In this document: in pieces, positions 1 to 7,135 of the stretch
How positions within the stretch are numbered: position 1 is the first letter of the stretch
Layout: each line of letters starts with the position of its first letter
Assembly (NCBI RefSeq): GCF_007786235.1
Contig: NZ_VNFK01000003.1
Span: forward strand, 186,001-250,000
From: Paenarthrobacter nitroguajacolicus
Lineage (GTDB): Bacteria; Actinomycetota; Actinomycetes; Actinomycetales; Micrococcaceae
Length of the DNA stretch: 64,000 bases
Reading direction: 5' to 3'
Translations under genes and position numbers: made by a program
Notes under the pieces: model-generated
Seen by the model: the letters and a program-made list of their open reading frames with translations, nothing else
The model's database searches: none
What the model was told of the DNA's origin: nothing

Positions 1-2
1 CG

Positions 3-398
3 GTTGAAGCGGGGCTTGGTTTCGAGTCGGCCATGGAACGGGCATCCGCTCAAGGGACTGGTCCGCTGGCACATGAACTCATGAGGACCCTCCAGGACAT
101 CCAGGTAGGAAGACCCAGGCAGGAAGCCTACGAGGCGTTGGCTGAGCGTTCTACTGTGACGGACGTCCGGAGCTTCGTTCTTGCGGTCATTCAAGCAGAC
201 AAGTATGGGATCGGCATCGCGAACGTGCTGCGTGCGCAGGCAAAGCAAGCTCGGGTCAAGCGACGTCAGAATGCAGAAGAGAAAGCCATGAAGTTGCCGG
301 TGAAGGTTCTTTTCCCGTTGCTGTTCTGTATCTTCCCGGTACTCTTCATCATCCTCCTTGGCCCCGCCGGTATCAGAATCATGGAGGCATTCAGCTGA
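3..398 (+). CDS. TadC-like type II/IV pilus secretion system F-family protein, 3' end only
   Basis: The reading frame is open from base 3 with no start, so the gene begins before the window; the ATG at 33 is internal. About 131 residues remain. They carry the typical end of a type II secretion F (GspF/TadC) domain: VEAGLGFESAM at the beginning, the ADKYGIGIANVLRAQA helix region near residues 62-77, and one hydrophobic helix (VLFPLLFCIFPVLFIILLGP) just before the C terminus. TadC-type proteins are inner-membrane platform proteins of tight-adherence/Flp pilus machines. The neighbours that would confirm a tad locus (tadA, tadB, flp) lie outside the window, so the pathway assignment rests on the domain alone. 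Confidence 0.8.
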   Translation, partial: VEAGLGFESAMERASAQGTGPLAHELMRTLQDIQVGRPRQEAYEALAERSTVTDVRSFVLAVIQADKYGIGIANVLRAQAKQARVKRRQNAEEKAMKLPVKVLFPLLFCIFPVLFIILLGPAGIRIMEAFS

Positions 399-421
399 CC
401 CTGTCTTGCGGGAAACAGACC

Positions 422-491
422 GGCACTTCGTGGATCCCAGACCACGGAGTGCCACAACGGCCCCCTTCCGGTACCCAGAGCCGGGAGGGGG
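422..491. terminator. Two hairpins between convergent tadC and truA
   Basis: Two inverted repeats lie back to back in the convergent gap. The first has 12-bp arms at 422-433 and 442-453 with one G-T pair. The second has 11-bp arms at 461-471 and 481-491 with one G-T pair. Neither has a clear T-run, but their position between the stop codons of genes facing each other fits a bidirectional transcription end. Confidence 0.5.
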
Positions 492-517
492 TCCTCCAAT
501 GTCCGGGCGACCAGGGA

Positions 518-1408
518 CTATTCGCGCCGGGCCCGCGTCAGTTCAGCCCGTGCCAGCAGTTCGCTGTCCGACGGGTAGGCAACTTCCTCCAGCACCAACG
601 GATGGGGCGCCGCCAGCACCGACTTGGCATCGCGTCGGCGCTCCAACAGACGCGAGTGCAGCCAGCCGGGAGTCTCCAGGCCCTCCCCCACTCGCAGTGC
701 AGAACCCACAAGGGAACGCACCATGTTGTGGCAGAAAGCATCAGCCTGCACCGTAGCGACGATGACACCATCGGCTCCACGATCAAATGAAAACTTCTGC
801 AACTCGCGAATGGTGGTGGCACCTTCACGTGGTTTGCAATAGGAACGGAAATCCTGCAAACCCAAGAGCGCCACCGCACCCTCGTTCATGAGCGCAACAT
901 CCAAAGGGGCCTTATGCCACAAGGTGATTCCCCGCAGGACCGGGTCCCAGCGTTCCGGGCCGTCGGCAATCCGGTAGCTGTACCTGCGCCACAACGCCGA
1001 GAACCGGGCGTCGAATCCTTCGGGCGCCAGACCGGCGTCGTGCACTTCCACGGCACCGGTGAGGTCGCCGAGGATGCGGCTCAGGGCGCCGCGGAGGCGC
1101 CGCAAAAGCGCGACGCCGGGATCGAGTTCGTGCCCGCGTGGCAGCGACAGCCACTCATCGTCGGTCAGATCCACGTGGACTACCTGCCCGCGGGCGTGGA
1201 CGCCTGCGTCCGTCCGGCCGGCAACCGTCACGCGGACGGGTCGCTGCAGGAGGAGCGCCAATGCCTCTTCGAGTGCTCCTTGCACTGTCAGAAGGCCAGG
1301 CTGAAGGGCCCACCCGCTGAAGGGACCGCCATCGTACGAAAGATCAAGCCGGACACGCAAAAACCCGCCGCCCCCCATAACGGGGGCAGCGGGTTTTCGT
1401 TCGTTCAT
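518..1408 (-). CDS. truA: tRNA pseudouridine(38-40) synthase TruA
   Basis: TruA converts uridines 38-40 of the tRNA anticodon stem to pseudouridine. The 296-residue product carries the family signature GRTDAGVHARGQ, which contains the catalytic aspartate, and the downstream CHNMVRSLVG motif. It follows rplQ in the same direction, as in many actinobacteria. The chosen ATG at 1408 sits only 7 bases after a possible TAGACT -10 box and has no Shine-Dalgarno sequence, so the mRNA may be leaderless. The first ~17 codons (Pro/Ala/Gly-rich) also form the terminator-like hairpin of the upstream rplQ unit. A later start near residue 11 (Met) or 17 (TTG) would exclude that hairpin and cannot be ruled out; the conserved domain starts at about residue 18. 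Confidence 0.93.
   Translation of the reverse strand: MNERKPAAPVMGGGGFLRVRLDLSYDGGPFSGWALQPGLLTVQGALEEALALLLQRPVRVTVAGRTDAGVHARGQVVHVDLTDDEWLSLPRGHELDPGVALLRRLRGALSRILGDLTGAVEVHDAGLAPEGFDARFSALWRRYSYRIADGPERWDPVLRGITLWHKAPLDVALMNEGAVALLGLQDFRSYCKPREGATTIRELQKFSFDRGADGVIVATVQADAFCHNMVRSLVGSALRVGEGLETPGWLHSRLLERRRDAKSVLAAPHPLVLEEVAYPSDSELLARAELTRARRE
1359..1397 (-). terminator. Terminator-like hairpin of the alpha (rplQ) unit, inside the 5' end of truA
   Basis: A 9-bp outer stem (1360-1368 with 1389-1397) encloses a C5/G5 inner stem with an ATAAC loop; on the minus strand it is followed by five T residues. This has the form of an intrinsic terminator and would act on transcripts leaving rplQ, but it overlaps codons 4-17 of truA as called. 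Confidence 0.6.
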
Positions 1409-1421
1409 AGACTTAAGTCTA
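1408..1421. promoter_or_regulatory. 14-bp palindrome with TAGACT on both strands at the truA start
   Basis: TAGACTTAAGTCTA is a perfect palindrome that touches the truA ATG. On the minus strand its TAGACT (1416-1421) is placed correctly to be a -10 element for a leaderless truA transcript. The same hexamer is found at likely promoters of secY, tuf, rpsL and tRNA-Trp in this window. No good -35 hexamer is visible. Confidence 0.4.
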
Positions 1422-1440
1422 CTGTGAAGAATTCAGTGAA

Positions 1441-2001
1441 TTACTTCTTGTCCTCAGCGGCCGGAGCCTCTTCAGTCTCAGCAGCTTCAGTCTCAGCAGC
1501 TTCGGCTTCAGCGGCAGGAGCCTCTTCAGTCTCAGCAGCTTCGGTTTCTACGGCTTCGGTCTCAACGACCTCTTCCTCGGCAGCCGGAGCAGCCTTGGCA
1601 GCAGCTGCGGTTGCTTCAGCAACAACGGCCTGCTTCGGGGAAACCGGCTCGAGGACGAGCTCGATGACAGCCATGGGAGCGTTGTCGCCCTTGCGGTTGC
1701 CGATCTTGGTGATGCGGGTGTAGCCACCATCGCGGTTGGCAACGGCGCCGGCGATGTCGGTGAACAGCTCGTGGACAACGCCCTTGTCGCTGATCAGGCC
1801 GAGAACGCGGCGGCGGGAAGCGAGGTCGCCACGCTTGGCGAAGGTGACCAGACGCTCTGCGTACGGCTTGAGGCGCTTGGCCTTGGTAACCGTGGTGGTG
1901 ATGCGCTTGTGCTCAAACAGAGCAGCTGCCAGGTTCGCGAGCATCAGGCGCTCGTGAGCCGGGCCGCCTCCGAGGCGCGGACCCTTAGTGGGGGTAGGCA
2001 T
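1441..2001 (-). CDS. rplQ: 50S ribosomal protein L17 with long acidic tail
   Basis: L17 is a large-subunit protein near the exit tunnel. The first ~118 residues match the family ([12 protein letters not shown] start, FxHxRIxTTxxKAKxLKPYAE region). The usual length is about 120 residues; this one has 186. The extra C-terminal ~65 residues are Ala/Glu/Thr-rich and contain the decamer [10 protein letters not shown] twice plus shorter copies of the same theme. The tail is low in complexity and strongly acidic, which is odd for an rRNA-binding protein. The gene is last in the infA-rpmJ-rpsM-rpsK-rpoA-rplQ cluster. Confidence 0.97.
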   Translation of the reverse strand: MPTPTKGPRLGGGPAHERLMLANLAAALFEHKRITTTVTKAKRLKPYAERLVTFAKRGDLASRRRVLGLISDKGVVHELFTDIAGAVANRDGGYTRITKIGNRKGDNAPMAVIELVLEPVSPKQAVVAEATAAAAKAAPAAEEEVVETEAVETEAAETEEAPAAEAEAAETEAAETEEAPAAEDKK

Positions 2002-2067
2002 AGTTATTTCTCCTGTTATGTAAGCCGGTCAGGTCCATTGCTGGACCCGGCGGCCAAGATCTGCTGT

Positions 2068-3078
2068 TTAGAGCTCGTCGTCGCTGAACGCGGCGTCGTC
2101 CTCTTCGATGGCTGCGGCGCGTGCTGCGAGATCGAAACCGGGAGGGGAGTCCTTGAGGGACAGACCCAGTTCCACGAGCTTTGCCTTGACCTCGTCAATG
2201 GACTTCGCACCGAAGTTACGAATGTCCATCAGGTCAGCCTCGGAGCGGGCAACGAGTTCACCCACGGTGTGGATGCCCTCACGCTTGAGGCAGTTGTAGG
2301 AACGGACGGTGAGGTCCAGATCCTCGATCGGCAGAGCCATGTCAGCTGCCAGGGCAGCGTCCGTCGGCGACGGGCCAATCTCGATACCTTCAGCTGCGGT
2401 GTTCAGCTCACGAGCCAGACCGAACAGTTCCACCAAGGTGGTGCCTGCAGAAGCAACAGCATCGCGCGGGGCGATAGCCTGCTTGGTCTCGACGTCGACA
2501 ATGAGCTTGTCGAAGTCGGTGCGCTGCTCAACACGGGTAGCTTCCACGCGGAAAGTTACCTTCATGACCGGCGAGTAGATCGAGTCAACCGGAATACGGC
2601 CAATCTCGGAGTCGCCGGACTTGTTCTGAGCTGCCGAAACGTAGCCACGGCCGCGCTCGATGGTCAGTTCGAGTTCGAACTTGCCCTTCGAGTTCAGAGT
2701 GGCAATGTGCAGATCCGGGTTGTGGAATTCGACGCCGGCCGGCGGAGCGATGTCCGCGGCGGTGACGACTCCGGGGCCCTGCTTGCGCAGGTACGCAACA
2801 ACCGGCTCATCGTGCTCGGAGGAAACCGAAAGGTTCTTGATGTTCAGGATGATCTCGGTGACATCTTCCTTGACACCCGGAACCGTGGTGAACTCGTGCA
2901 GCACGCCATCGATCCGGATGCTGGTTACAGCGGCACCGGGGATGGAGGAGAGCAGGGTACGGCGGAGGGAGTTTCCGAGGGTGTAACCGAAGCCCGGCTC
3001 CAGCGGTTCAATGATGAAACGGGAGCGGTTCTCGGATACAACTTCTTCAGACAGGGTGGGGCGCTGTGCAATGAGCAC
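2068..3078 (-). CDS. rpoA: DNA-directed RNA polymerase alpha subunit
   Basis: The 336-residue subunit has the N-terminal dimerisation/assembly domain ([18 protein letters not shown] at about 33-50) and the C-terminal DNA/activator-binding domain ([34 protein letters not shown]), ending in an acidic tail. The start is GTG at 3078 with GAAAGGAAA upstream. It lies between rpsK and rplQ, the usual alpha-operon position. A promoter-like element shared with the rpoB upstream region lies about 25 bases ahead of the start, which suggests rpoA-rplQ may also be transcribed independently of rpsM-rpsK. Confidence 0.98.
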   Translation of the reverse strand: MLIAQRPTLSEEVVSENRSRFIIEPLEPGFGYTLGNSLRRTLLSSIPGAAVTSIRIDGVLHEFTTVPGVKEDVTEIILNIKNLSVSSEHDEPVVAYLRKQGPGVVTAADIAPPAGVEFHNPDLHIATLNSKGKFELELTIERGRGYVSAAQNKSGDSEIGRIPVDSIYSPVMKVTFRVEATRVEQRTDFDKLIVDVETKQAIAPRDAVASAGTTLVELFGLARELNTAAEGIEIGPSPTDAALAADMALPIEDLDLTVRSYNCLKREGIHTVGELVARSEADLMDIRNFGAKSIDEVKAKLVELGLSLKDSPPGFDLAARAAAIEEDDAAFSDDEL

Positions 3079-3100
3079 TTAGGTTTCCTTTCGGCGAGCA

Positions 3101-3130
3101 TCCGCTATATGACGCAACACAGGTGGTGGA
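3101..3130 (-). promoter_or_regulatory. Candidate rpoA promoter carrying the CCGCTATATGA element
   Basis: Read on the minus strand, TTTCCA (3127-3132) and TATAGC (3104-3109) are separated by 17 bases, giving a plausible sigma-70 type promoter about 25 bases upstream of rpoA. The 13-mer at 3101-3113 is identical to 41152-41164 upstream of rpoB. Confidence 0.4.
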
Positions 3131-3227
3131 AATCGGCTTCGGTTTCCAGCCTGACCAGCCGGGCCATGCTTGTGAACGGTCGAAACCATCCACAGCAGGC
3201 CCGGCCAGTCAGGCAGGGAAGACCTAA

Positions 3228-3629
3228 TTAGACGCGGCGGCGCTTCGGCGGGCGGCAACCGTTGTGGGCGCTGGGGGTGACATCCTGGATGGAGCCAACC
3301 TCGAGGCCAGCGGCCTGAAGCGAACGGATTGCGGTTTCGCGTCCGGATCCCGGGCCCTTGACGAATACGTCAACCTTGCGCAGACCGTGCTCCTGAGCGC
3401 GCTTTGCAGCAGCTTCGGCAGCCATCTGGGCAGCGAACGGGGTGGACTTACGGGAGCCCTTGAAGCCAACCTCACCGGCGGAAGCCCATGAGATGACAGC
3501 ACCGTTCGGGTCCGTGATGGACACGATGGTGTTGTTAAAGGTGCTCTTGATGTGCGCCTGGCCAAGCGCAATATTCTTCTTATCCTTGCGACGCGGCTTA
3601 CGAACCGCTCCACGAGTCTTCGGGGGCAT
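3228..3629 (-). CDS. rpsK: 30S ribosomal protein S11
   Basis: S11 is a platform protein of the small subunit. The 133-residue product has the family's usual length and signature ([43 protein letters not shown]) and the basic C terminus [11 protein letters not shown]. The ATG at 3629 has a GTAGGAGAA Shine-Dalgarno. It lies between rpsM and rpoA. Confidence 0.98.
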   Translation of the reverse strand: MPPKTRGAVRKPRRKDKKNIALGQAHIKSTFNNTIVSITDPNGAVISWASAGEVGFKGSRKSTPFAAQMAAEAAAKRAQEHGLRKVDVFVKGPGSGRETAIRSLQAAGLEVGSIQDVTPSAHNGCRPPKRRRV

Positions 3630-3680
3630 TGTTTCTCCTACAGAAAGTTATCGGGGGAAAACCGGATCAATCCCGAGGGA

Positions 3681-4058
3681 TTAACGTCCGGCCTTCTTCT
3701 TGCCGGCGACGGTGCGCTTCGGGCCCTTGCGGGTACGAGCGTTGGTCTTCGTACGCTGTCCGCGTACGGGCAGGCCCTTGCGGTGGCGCAGGCCTTCGTA
3801 GCTGCCGATCTCAACCTTGCGGCGGATGTCAGCGGCTACCTCGCGGCGAAGGTCACCCTCAACCTTGTAGTTGCCTTCAATGTAGTCACGCAGCTGGACC
3901 AGCTCGGCGTCAGTCAGGTCCTTGACGCGAACGTCAGCGCTGATGCCGGTGGCAGCCAGGGTTTCGTGTGCACGGGTCTTGCCCACGCCGTAGATGTAAG
4001 TAAGCGCAATTTCCAACCGCTTTTCGCGGGGAATGTCTACGCCAGCGAGACGAGCCAT
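3681..4058 (-). CDS. rpsM: 30S ribosomal protein S13
   Basis: S13 sits in the 30S head and contacts the P-site tRNA and the 50S bridge. The 125-residue product starts at the canonical [14 protein letters not shown]; an in-frame extension to 4175 is possible but unlike the family and is rejected. The GVGKTRA motif and the basic C terminus ([23 protein letters not shown]) are present. Confidence 0.98.
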   Translation of the reverse strand: MARLAGVDIPREKRLEIALTYIYGVGKTRAHETLAATGISADVRVKDLTDAELVQLRDYIEGNYKVEGDLRREVAADIRRKVEIGSYEGLRHRKGLPVRGQRTKTNARTRKGPKRTVAGKKKAGR

Positions 4059-4254
4059 AGTGGCGGTACTCCTTGAATAAACCGGAGGTCGTAGGCAGTA
4101 CACCCACACGTTCCGTGTGGCCCCAGCCTCCGACCGGGGGTTCGCTGACCAGGCTCTGTAATGCAGTCCTGGCACAGCTTGTGCTGCCTTTATTTACTTG
4201 CGTGGGCTAGCAACCCAGGTTTGCCCTTGCGGGCGCTGATTCCCTGAAGGGGAA

Positions 4255-4368
4255 TTAGCCCTGGCGCTGCTTGTGGCGCGGGTTCTCGCAGATCACCATG
4301 ACCCGGCCGTTACGGCGGATCACTTTGCACTTGTCGCAGATCTGCTTGACGCTCGGCTTGACCTTCAT
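4255..4368 (-). CDS. rpmJ: 50S ribosomal protein L36
   Basis: This 37-residue protein, [15 protein letters not shown]..., is the zinc-binding form of L36: C11, C14, C27 and H32 are all present. It sits between infA and rpsM, its conserved place. The zinc form matters because many actinobacteria also keep a zinc-free paralogue elsewhere for zinc starvation. Confidence 0.97.
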   Translation of the reverse strand: MKVKPSVKQICDKCKVIRRNGRVMVICENPRHKQRQG

Positions 4369-4440
4369 GGCGTTCCTTTGCGTGTTTTGCAGTTGATCTG
4401 CTGGAGCGGCTTAGGCACTGTTGCCTGGCCGCCCAGCAAT

Positions 4441-4662
4441 TTACTTGTAGCGGTAGACGATACGACCACGTGTGAGGTCGTATGGGCTCAGCTCCACCAC
4501 TACGCGGTCCTCTGGGAGAATCCTGATGTAGTGCTGACGCATCTTCCCAGAGATGTGTGCGAGAACGACGTGCTTGTTGGTGAGCTCAACACGAAACATC
4601 GCATTGGGCAGCGCCTCAGTCACAACGCCCTCGATCTCAATGACCCCGTCCTTCTTGGCCAT
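4441..4662 (-). CDS. infA: Translation initiation factor IF-1
   Basis: IF-1 is an S1-fold (OB) protein that binds the 30S A site during initiation. The 73-residue product matches the family over its whole length ([50 protein letters not shown]). It is the first gene of the alpha cluster and has a strong GGAGG at 4665-4669. Its leader holds a promoter at 4795-4823 and an inverted repeat that ends one base before the Shine-Dalgarno. Confidence 0.98.
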   Translation of the reverse strand: MAKKDGVIEIEGVVTEALPNAMFRVELTNKHVVLAHISGKMRQHYIRILPEDRVVVELSPYDLTRGRIVYRYK

Positions 4663-4670
4663 ATCCTCCG

Positions 4671-4702
4671 CTAACTGTTGTTTGCCGCCGTCCTCCAGTT
4701 AG
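4671..4702 (-). promoter_or_regulatory. Inverted repeat beside the infA ribosome-binding site
   Basis: CTAACTG (4671-4677) and CAGTTAG (4696-4702) are perfect inverted repeats of 7 bases with an 18-base loop. In the mRNA the hairpin would abut the infA Shine-Dalgarno, so it could modulate initiation. No known leader family is recognised. Confidence 0.3.
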
Positions 4703-4794
4703 GCACCGAAGATCCAGCGGACGTTTTTTGTTTGCTTGGCTCTCTTGAACCACGACACTAAAAAGGGCGTGGCTGCACAGACAACCAACAAATA

Positions 4795-4823
4795 ACTCTA
4801 CGCCAATCGGGCCGGAAAGTTAA
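4795..4823 (-). promoter_or_regulatory. infA promoter
   Basis: On the minus strand TTAACT (4818-4823) and TAGAGT (4795-4800) are exactly 17 bases apart. This is the best-formed housekeeping-type promoter upstream of the alpha cluster and gives a leader of about 125 bases. Confidence 0.6.
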
Positions 4824-4856
4824 ATCCGTCCATGGTAGCGCAAGCGTCCGCCTCCG

Positions 4857-5810
4857 TCACTCCCCCGGCCGCCGGAAAGCCGGGAACTCACCGGCGGGGG
4901 TGGCGACCCCCTCGGCCGATTCCACCCCGTTCAGTATGGCCAGTCGAACGGCCTCCGCCGCAGCGCTTTGGAGCGTAATCAAGGACACTTGCCGTGCTTG
5001 CTCGCTACTGCGGTCAAGCGCGACGGCGCCAGTCGCCAGGGCGAAGACGGTATCGCCGTCCGCGAGCGTATGGGACGGATCCAAAGCCCGGGCCAACCCC
5101 GCATGCCCAGCACTTGCCGTCCGCTTGCACTCGGCAACGTCCAGGATGGCGTTCGTAGCAATGACCACCAGCGTCGTGTTCAGCCCTTGCGGCGTGCTCG
5201 TGGACGGTTCGCCTGCAGGTTGCGGCCCCGCCGCCCCAAAGACTGGCGCCCCCAGCGCATTCACCACGGCAATGGCACCTACGATCACACCGCCGTCGAG
5301 GGTGATCGAGGAACTGCCGATCCCGCCTTTGAACTGCCCGCGCGCAACAACAGCGCCGGTGCCTGCGCCCACGTTTCCACGTTCGACGGCGGCATGGTCA
5401 CCGGACGCGAAAGCGGCAGCAGCTGCCTGGTAACCCATGCCCGCGCCGGGACGCGCTGTGACGTCGCCGCCACGCCCGAGGTCGAAGATGGCCGCGGCCG
5501 GAACAATCGGCACCACGGTCCCGGGGACCGCAAACCCCCGCCCCTGTTCCTCGCACCAGACCTGGGCACCCGTAGCCGATGACAACCCAAAAGCACTGCC
5601 CCCAGTCAGCACCACAGCATCCACGGTGGACACAAGGGTGGTCGGGTCCAGGGCATCGGTCTCGTGCGTCCCCGGACCTCCCCCGCGAACATCAACGGAC
5701 CCAACAGTCCCCACAGGAGGAAGTACCACTGTCACGCCGGACAACCACCCCACCCCCGTCTTCTGCACATGCCCAACCCGTATGCCAGGAACATCGGTGA
5801 TCGAATTCAT
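4857..5810 (-). CDS. P1 family (DmpA/S58-type) peptidase
   Basis: P1/S58 enzymes are N-terminal nucleophile hydrolases (L-aminopeptidase D-Ala-esterase/amidase, beta-peptidyl aminopeptidases) that cut themselves at a Gly-Ser bond. The 317-residue protein begins MNSITDVPGIRVGH, has the GGSAFGLSSATG motif at 70-81, and GGIGSSSI at 162-169, where the Gly-Ser pair is the expected self-cleavage site and the Ser the nucleophile. The ATG at 5810 has GGTGGAG upstream; the open frame reaches 6200 but without homology. No signal peptide is seen, so it is probably cytosolic. It is divergent from the ABC importer; a shared regulatory region is likely. Substrate cannot be told from sequence. Confidence 0.88.
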   Translation of the reverse strand: MNSITDVPGIRVGHVQKTGVGWLSGVTVVLPPVGTVGSVDVRGGGPGTHETDALDPTTLVSTVDAVVLTGGSAFGLSSATGAQVWCEEQGRGFAVPGTVVPIVPAAAIFDLGRGGDVTARPGAGMGYQAAAAAFASGDHAAVERGNVGAGTGAVVARGQFKGGIGSSSITLDGGVIVGAIAVVNALGAPVFGAAGPQPAGEPSTSTPQGLNTTLVVIATNAILDVAECKRTASAGHAGLARALDPSHTLADGDTVFALATGAVALDRSSEQARQVSLITLQSAAAEAVRLAILNGVESAEGVATPAGEFPAFRRPGE

Positions 5811-5908
5811 GGCTCCATTCTCCACCTGCGGAGACAGCTCACTCAGCAAATCGGCTGGCACCCGGCAGCGCGCGTCCAGGGGAGGCACCTCCGAGCGCGC
5901 AGAGGGTG

Positions 5909-5924
5909 GCAGCCAATTGGCTGC
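5909..5924. promoter_or_regulatory. 16-bp perfect palindrome, candidate operator
   Basis: GCAGCCAATTGGCTGC is perfectly self-complementary. It lies about 30-45 bases downstream of the predicted peptidase transcription start and in the divergent region shared with the importer. A dimeric repressor site is the simplest reading. No regulator gene is adjacent in the window. Confidence 0.45.
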
Positions 5925-5961
5925 GACAACCGCCCCCGCGCAAAGTGGGAGTCGAGCCTCA

Positions 5962-5991
5962 ATTACAAACACGCGAGTAACGCTGAGTAAA
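5962..5991 (-). promoter_or_regulatory. Promoter of the P1 peptidase gene
   Basis: On the minus strand TTTACT (5986-5991) and TGTAAT (5962-5967) are 18 bases apart; the -10 differs from TATAAT at one position. Confidence 0.5.
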
Positions 5992-6133
5992 CGGGTTCGG
6001 AAGTGTAAGCCAACTATCGCTACAGTGCGCCATTTTGGCCCGAACAGCGACATTCGGTGTGGTGAGCTAGGCCTGTCTTCGCCGCCCCGGTCCGGGAGCT
6101 GGCGCCCCGCATTCGCCCGAAACCGAGTGACCC

Positions 6134-7135
6134 ATGACTGCCCCCTTGATTCACAACAGCAGCGCGCCTGCTGACAGGCCGGCCACCAAGCCACCTGCAA
6201 CTACACCTGCACCTGCACCTGCACCTGCAACCAAGCCAACCCCCGAAAGACCGCGCTGGTCCGGCCGCAGCCGGAAGGACTTTCTGGTCTTCCTGGCCAT
6301 GGCCCTACCCAACCTTGTGCTGATCGGCACTTTCACGTACTGGCCGCTGATCAACAACATTTACTACTCCACGTTGGATTGGACGCTGGGTTCGGCCTCG
6401 GCCACGGTGGTGGGCCTGCAGAACTACGTCACGTTCTTCACCAGCGAGGATGCGGCCAAGGTCCTTGGGACTACAGGGATCTTTACGCTGATCACAGTTG
6501 GCGGGTCGATGGTCCTCGGATTGTTGGTTGCCCTCGCCTTGAACTCGAAGGTTCGCGGCACCACCTTCGCCAGGTCCGCGGTATTCGCACCCTACGTGCT
6601 TTCGGGCGTCGGTGTCGGGTTGGTGTGGCTGTTCATCTTCGACCCCGGCTACGGTGTGCTCGCCTGGATCCTCCGGGGCCTGGGGCAGCAGAGCCCGCAG
6701 TGGATCAATGACCCCCAACTCTCCTTGGTGATGGTCATCATCGTGTACGTCTGGAAGAACCTGGGCTATTGCGCCGTGGTGTACCTCGCAGGCCTCCAGT
6801 CCCTCCCCCGCGACGTCATGGAAGCGGCAGCACTGGACGGAGCCAACGGCGTTCGACGGTTCTTCCACATCTCCCTTCCGCTGCTCTCCCCCACCACCTT
6901 TTTCCTGCTGATCACCACCATGCTTAGTTCGCTACAGGCGTTCGACCTCATCCGCATTATGACTCCACTGGGCAACGGCACCAGCACCCTCATCTATGAG
7001 GCGTATCTGCAGGCCTTCGGCGCCTACAACAGGGCCGGCTATTCTGCCGCGATCTCGGTGATCCTCTTTGCGGTCCTGCTGGTTATCACGGTCCTCCAAC
7101 TGCGGTTCGTAGAGCGAAAGGTCCACTACTCATGA
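6134..7135 (+). CDS. ABC importer permease, MalF/UgpA-like
   Basis: This 333-residue membrane protein is one of two permeases of a carbohydrate-type (CUT1) ABC importer. A Pro/Ala/Thr-rich cytoplasmic N terminus of about 50 residues, partly encoded by four copies of a hexanucleotide (6205-6228), precedes six predicted membrane helices. The EAA loop EAAALDGANGVRRFFHISLPLL, which docks the ATPase, is near residue 235. Its stop overlaps the next start by 4 bases (ATGA). No ATP-binding gene is present in the cluster, so a shared MsiK-type ATPase encoded elsewhere is likely. The Shine-Dalgarno of the chosen ATG is poor. Confidence 0.9.
   Translation: MTAPLIHNSSAPADRPATKPPATTPAPAPAPATKPTPERPRWSGRSRKDFLVFLAMALPNLVLIGTFTYWPLINNIYYSTLDWTLGSASATVVGLQNYVTFFTSEDAAKVLGTTGIFTLITVGGSMVLGLLVALALNSKVRGTTFARSAVFAPYVLSGVGVGLVWLFIFDPGYGVLAWILRGLGQQSPQWINDPQLSLVMVIIVYVWKNLGYCAVVYLAGLQSLPRDVMEAAALDGANGVRRFFHISLPLLSPTTFFLLITTMLSSLQAFDLIRIMTPLGNGTSTLIYEAYLQAFGAYNRAGYSAAISVILFAVLLVITVLQLRFVERKVHYS
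6205..6228 (+). repeat. Hexanucleotide repeat (ACCTGC)x4 in the permease gene
   Basis: Four exact tandem copies of ACCTGC encode the Pro-Ala run at the permease N terminus. Copy-number change would keep the frame and only alter the linker length. Confidence 0.8.

Larger units (their letters stand above)
5811..6133. other. Divergent intergenic region of peptidase and ABC importer
   Basis: The 323-base gap holds a good promoter for the peptidase (5962-5991), a perfect 16-bp palindrome downstream of it (5909-5924), and a weak TACAGT -10-like hexamer at 6021-6026 on the plus strand for the importer. No gene is supported here; the peptidase frame extension lacks homology. Confidence 0.5.

Noticed and set aside
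4059..4175. 39-residue extension of S13
   Set aside because: S13 begins at [10 protein letters not shown] in all relatives I know; the extra part is leader sequence.
5811..6200. N-terminal extension of the P1 peptidase to 6200
   Set aside because: The extension lacks family similarity, overlaps the divergent permease gene and covers the promoter; MNSITDVPGIRVGH is the usual family start.
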